Positions 14,780 to 17,447 of a stretch of DNA of 17,447 nucleotides are shown here, one piece after another. Position 1 is the first letter of the stretch. Each line of letters opens with the position of its first letter. The notes beneath the pieces are model-generated. The model worked only from the letters and a program-made list of their open reading frames with translations, ran no database searches and was not told the origin of the DNA. Origin of the DNA: an uncultured Acetatifactor sp. GTDB taxonomy: Bacteria; Bacillota; Clostridia; Lachnospirales; Lachnospiraceae. Made by a program: the position numbers and the translations under genes. The stretch is taken from assembly GCA_910577185.1 (NCBI GenBank), contig CAJTLR010000074.1, positions 1 to 17,447 of the forward strand, read 5' to 3'.

Positions 14780-14801
14780 TAAGGTAAGGAGGAAATGAAG
14801 G

Positions 14802-15158
14802 ATGGCAAGAATTAAAGGTGGCTTGAATGCCAAGAAAAAGCATAAAAGAGTATTAAAACTCGCCAAGGGTTACAGGGGAGCGAGAAGCAAACAGTATAGA
14901 ATCGCAAAACAGTCCGTTATGAGGGCCCTTGCCAGCGCGTATGTGGGCAGAAAAGAGAGAAAGCGTCAGTTCAGACAGCTCTGGATCGCACGTATCAACG
15001 CTGCGGCGAGACTGAACGGCTTGTCTTACAGCAGGTTTATGTATGGCCTGAAGCTTGCCGGCGTGGATATCAACAGAAAGATGCTGTCCGAGATGGCAGT
15101 AAATGATGCGGAAGGTTTTAAAACTCTGGCAGAACTTGCCAAGAGTAAAGTGGCGTAA
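14802..15158 (+). CDS. rplT: 50S ribosomal protein L20
   Basis: A 118-residue basic protein starting MARIKGGLNAKKKHKRVLKL, with AKGYRGARSKQYRIAKQSV and the globular C-domain containing LWIARINAAARLNGLSYSRF. It is needed early in 50S assembly and in Firmicutes represses its own operon through the leader, which fits the attenuator at 13916-13944. AAGGAGG lies upstream of the start. It is the last gene of the operon and is followed by a strong terminator. Confidence 0.97.
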   Translation: MARIKGGLNAKKKHKRVLKLAKGYRGARSKQYRIAKQSVMRALASAYVGRKERKRQFRQLWIARINAAARLNGLSYSRFMYGLKLAGVDINRKMLSEMAVNDAEGFKTLAELAKSKVA

Positions 15159-15166
15159 ATCAGATT

Positions 15167-15197
15167 AAGCCTGGCGGGGATTGCTGCCAGGCTTTTT
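15167..15197 (+). terminator. intrinsic terminator of the infC-rpmI-rplT operon
   Basis: AAGCCTGGC (15167-15175) pairs with GCCAGGCTT (15186-15194), a 9-bp perfect stem with a 10-base loop, followed by T through 15197. Confidence 0.93.
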
Positions 15198-15266
15198 GTG
15201 CGCAGGGGCGCGTAATGAAATTAGCAGCGAAGGCTGAGGGGTGTCAGTGCTGGGGCAGGGGAGAAG
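15198..15266 (+). repeat. interspersed repeat, copy 3 (module D and half of B)
   Basis: TGCGCAG (15199-15205) begins one base after the T-run. It continues GGGGCGCGTAATGAAATTAG, with the small CAGC-GAAG-GCTG hairpin, as in module D at 9247-9285 with a few changes. The distal arm of D is missing, and GGGGCAGGGGAGAAG near 15252-15266 matches the left half of module B in copy 2. It appears truncated. The next gene starts about 95 bases later. Confidence 0.75.
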
Positions 15267-15361
15267 AAGGAAAACTGATAATTTTTAGTCCGGAGTTTGT
15301 GTCTGCACAGCATCCGCAAACTCTGCCATGCACAAAAAGCTGTGCGGAAATGGGGTAAAGT

Positions 15362-15886
15362 ATGGAAAAAATACTGGTTGTGGTGGATATGCAGAAAGAT
15401 TTTGTGGATGGAGCGCTGGGTACCATGGAGGCGGCAGGGATTGTGGATGCCGTGGTTTCCAGGATCCGGAACTTTGAAGGAAGAATTTTTGCCACCATGG
15501 ATACCCATGGGGAAAACTATCTGGAGACGGAGGAAGGAAAGCGGCTGCCTGTGCCCCATTGCATCAGCGGCACGCCGGGCTGGAAGCTGGATGGGAGGGT
15601 GCAGGAGGCGCTGCTGGGAAAAAACTTTAAAATAATTGAAAAACCCACATTCGGTTCCACGGCTCTGGTGGAGGAACTGCGGAGAATCCAGGAACAGGAA
15701 GAGATTGCCGTGGAACTGCTGGGACTCTGTACGGATATCTGTGTGGTGTCAAATGCATTGCTGCTGAAGGCGCATTTTCCGGAGATGCCTGTGTGTGTGA
15801 ATGAGGCATGCTGTGCGGGAGTGACTCCAAAAACCCATAAGGCAGCGCTGGAAACCATGAAAATGTGTCAGATTGATGTGATATGA
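15362..15886 (+). CDS. isochorismatase-fold cysteine hydrolase, nicotinamidase-like
   Basis: A 174-residue cytosolic amidohydrolase. The catalytic triad of the family is visible: D9 in VVVDMQKDF, K94 in IIEKPTFGS, and C127 in GLCTDICVVSNA. Metal-site candidates are D47 and H49 (MDTHGENY) and H66 (PVPHC), as in nicotinamidases that convert nicotinamide to nicotinate for NAD salvage. The HCISGTPGW motif also fits that group. Substrate remains inference, since the fold also serves other amides. The ribosome site is modest (GGGGT about 7 bases upstream). It is the first of three small enzyme genes on this strand. The region before it holds the truncated repeat and no clear promoter. Confidence 0.88.
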   Translation: MEKILVVVDMQKDFVDGALGTMEAAGIVDAVVSRIRNFEGRIFATMDTHGENYLETEEGKRLPVPHCISGTPGWKLDGRVQEALLGKNFKIIEKPTFGSTALVEELRRIQEQEEIAVELLGLCTDICVVSNALLLKAHFPEMPVCVNEACCAGVTPKTHKAALETMKMCQIDVI

Positions 15887-15912
15887 TGAAAAGACGGAAA
15901 GATGCAAAGGCG

Positions 15913-15936
15913 CCGGACCGGCTGTCCGGATCTTTT
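15913..15936 (+). terminator. weak terminator-like hairpin
   Basis: CCGGAC (15913-15918) pairs with GTCCGG (15924-15929) around a 5-base loop, followed by ATCTTTT. Short stem and interrupted T-run; it lies between the hydrolase and the phosphoesterase gene. Confidence 0.4.
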
Positions 15937-15958
15937 GAAAACCGGAAAAGGAGACAGA

Positions 15959-16564
15959 ATGGCATATTATTTTATAGCGGACACGCATTTTGGACATGAA
16001 AATGCACTGGCATTTGATAATAGGCCGTTTCATACCATAGAGGAGCATGACCTGGCCCTGACAGAAAACTGGAACAATGCAGTGGGGATGGAGGATGAGG
16101 TATTCATTCTGGGTGATATCAGCTGGTATAATGCTTCCAAAAGTATTGAAACTGTGAAGAGGTTAAACGGTATCAAGCACCTGATTGTGGGAAATCACGA
16201 TAAGAAGCTGCTGAAAAACCGGGAATTCCAGTCCCTGTTTACGGAAATAACCAATTACAAGGAACTGTCCCTGCCTGCAGGAAAAGGAATTATCCTTTGC
16301 CATTATCCCATCCCCTGTTTTAATCACCATTATTTCGGCTGGTATCATTTATACGGGCATGTCCACAGCAGTTTTGAGTGGAATATGACGGAACACATGA
16401 AGTATGAAATGCAGGAACTGTATGTGAAGCCCTGTCTGATGTTCAACTGCGGGGTTATGATGGACTATATGGGATACACTCCCAGAACGCTGGAGGAAAT
16501 ACTGGAGGCAGACCGGAAAAATGTGAAAACAGCTGCAGGAGGGGAGGCAGAGGGAGCGCCGTGA
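15959..16564 (+). CDS. metallophosphoesterase
   Basis: A 201-residue calcineurin-like phosphoesterase. Metal-binding motifs are in order: D8-T-H10 with H13 (ADTHFGH), G52-D53 (LGDISW), G78-N79-H80-D81 (VGNHD), H115 (CHYP) and G133-H134-V-H136. This is the compact two-metal core with no extra domain or export signal, so it is probably a cytosolic phosphoesterase of unknown substrate. The start at 15959 follows AAAAGGAGA at 15946-15954; an in-frame extension to 15902 lacks a site and family similarity. Its stop overlaps the next start (GTGA), so the acetyltransferase is probably co-translated. Confidence 0.92.
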   Translation: MAYYFIADTHFGHENALAFDNRPFHTIEEHDLALTENWNNAVGMEDEVFILGDISWYNASKSIETVKRLNGIKHLIVGNHDKKLLKNREFQSLFTEITNYKELSLPAGKGIILCHYPIPCFNHHYFGWYHLYGHVHSSFEWNMTEHMKYEMQELYVKPCLMFNCGVMMDYMGYTPRTLEEILEADRKNVKTAAGGEAEGAP

Positions 16565-17019
16565 GGGAAAAAGAAGTGAATATACGAAAAGCACAGCTCG
16601 GGGATATTTCCCGCATTGCCGAGATTCTGGTTTTTGTAAAGCGGATAAATTACCGCCCTATTTTCCGGAACGATTCCTATTCCTTCGGTGAGCTGCAGGT
16701 GCTGTCTGTGGCAGAAGCGTATGCCTCGCCGGATATCCTGCATCACATATGGGTTTACGACGATGGGATTGTAAAAGGGATGATTCACATAGAGGACGCG
16801 CAGGTCAGGGAACTGTATGTTGACAGTTTTTTTCAAAGGCAGGGTATTGGCGCGGAACTGATAGAGTTTGCAAAAGAAAAATGTTCCGTGAAATTTTTAT
16901 GGGCGCTTGAGAAGAATGAGGGGGCGGTTCGGTTCTACGGGCGCCATGGTTTTCATAAAACCGGTACAAAAAAACTGGAAGAGGATACCACAGAGTATCT
17001 TGTATTGCTGGAACGTTAA
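16561..17019 (+). CDS. GNAT-family N-acetyltransferase
   Basis: A 152-residue acetyltransferase of the GNAT fold, which moves an acetyl group from acetyl-CoA to an amine. The N-terminus is NIRKAQLGDISRIAEI (typical of the fold). Strand 4 is MIHIEDAQVRELYVDSFFQ, and the acetyl-CoA motif A is RQGIGAELIEFAKE (about residues 97-110). The C-terminal ENEGAVRFYGRHGFHKTG-like segment is characteristic. The start may be GTG at 16561, overlapping the previous stop, or GTG at 16576, which gives the usual MNIRKA beginning. Either gives a complete domain. Acceptor unknown. A strong hairpin with T-run follows about 90 bases later. Confidence 0.9.
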   Translation: MREKEVNIRKAQLGDISRIAEILVFVKRINYRPIFRNDSYSFGELQVLSVAEAYASPDILHHIWVYDDGIVKGMIHIEDAQVRELYVDSFFQRQGIGAELIEFAKEKCSVKFLWALEKNEGAVRFYGRHGFHKTGTKKLEEDTTEYLVLLER

Positions 17020-17106
17020 TTCTGGTTTTCCGGTATAAATTCCATCAATTGGGCATCCCCTTGTCCAATGAGGGTAAAACGGAATGATATAAAATGGAAA
17101 CAAAAT

Positions 17107-17158
17107 AGCCGCAAATCACTGATTTTACTGGAAAATCTAAGAGTTTTGCGGCTTTTTT
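17107..17158. terminator. terminator shared by the GNAT gene and the opposing tRNA
   Basis: AGCCGCAAA (17107-17115) pairs with TTTGCGGCT (17145-17153); a nested GATTTT/AAAATC hairpin fills the loop. Six T follow on the plus strand (17153-17158). On the minus strand a shorter T stretch (TATTTTG) follows, so it may work both ways. Confidence 0.8.
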
Positions 17159-17162
17159 AAAG

Positions 17163-17233
17163 AGCAGATAATGGGAGTCGAACCCACCCCCTCAGCTTGG
17201 GAAGCTGATGTACTACCGATATACTATATCTGC
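17163..17233 (-). tRNA. tRNA-Gly, anticodon CCC
   Basis: On the minus strand the 7-bp acceptor stem is GCAGATA with TATCTGC. The D-arm has a short stem and GGTA. The anticodon stem TCAGC/GCTGA encloses TTCCCAA, giving anticodon CCC for codon GGG. The T-arm is GTGGG-TTCGACT-CCCAT. The discriminator is U, as usual for bacterial glycine tRNAs. CCA is not encoded. Confidence 0.93.
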
Positions 17234-17281
17234 AAAAATGTAATTTCACGGAAACATGGTACCTTCCACCTGACAAAAGTT

Positions 17282-17311
17282 ATTATAGCACAGTCCCCCG
17301 GTCTTTGACAA
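17282..17311 (-). promoter_or_regulatory. promoter of tRNA-Gly(CCC)
   Basis: On the minus strand, TTGTCA (17306-17311) and a perfect TATAAT (17282-17287) with an 18-base spacer, about 50 bases before the tRNA. Confidence 0.85.
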
Positions 17312-17447
17312 CTGTTTTTTTATGTATTTTGAAAATTTTTCAGGGCCGGTAAAATGCTGTCTTTTTTGTATATATTTTTTATTTTAGGGCAATACTGTTT
17401 CTATGAAAGCCCCTGCACCACTACGGCACCGCGAAGTGTTTTGTGGT
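17312..17447. other. intergenic end of window, nothing recognised
   Basis: AT-rich sequence followed by a GC-richer end. ACCAC near 17417 can pair with GTGGT at 17443-17447, but the window stops there. No gene is supported. Confidence 0.4.

Overview
The window looks like a chromosomal segment from a gut-type Clostridia, most likely Lachnospiraceae. The signs are strong AGGAGG-type ribosome sites, sigma-A-like promoters, an infC-rpmI-rplT operon with an attenuated leader, a T-box in front of thrS, two-domain DUF1540 and DUF6033-type proteins, and lipoproteins with clostridial signal peptides. No phage, transposase, integrase or CRISPR genes are visible. Genus is inference.

Layout. (1) 78-2951: a small AT-rich SAM methyltransferase, then a tightly overlapping three-gene polar amino acid ABC importer (binding lipoprotein, permease, ATPase). 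(2) 3170-5093: a DUF6033-like charged protein, a 72-bp tandem repeat array in which every unit carries an 11-bp hairpin, and a cyclophilin-type lipoprotein. (3) 5283-8478: a large two-part lipoprotein with a solute-binding-like C-terminus, then a CarD-family regulator behind a good promoter. (4) 8489-11348: thrS with a threonine T-box leader (specifier ACC). About 500 bases of structured repeats lie between its terminator and the coding region. (5) 11612-13567: a DUF1540 protein, a second copy of the same repeat family, a LysR regulator, and a convergent two-TM membrane protein. (6) 13609-15158: divergent promoters flanking a 122-nt tract without cytosine, then infC (AUU start), rpmI and rplT. 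(7) 15167-17447: a third, truncated repeat copy after the rplT terminator; a nicotinamidase-like hydrolase; a metallophosphoesterase; a GNAT acetyltransferase; and a minus-strand tRNA-Gly(CCC).

The most unusual signal is an interspersed non-coding repeat family at three loci. Each copy starts directly at the T-run of an intrinsic terminator with the box TGCGCAG. Copies share separable modules in different order and number, and helices predicted in two modules show paired base changes between copies. I do not recognise the family. It could be a structured RNA, a terminator-readthrough element or a small non-autonomous mobile repeat. The 72-bp hairpin array is a second, unrelated repeat system.

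All comparisons were made by eye. Protein family names rest on motifs, and no database search was run.
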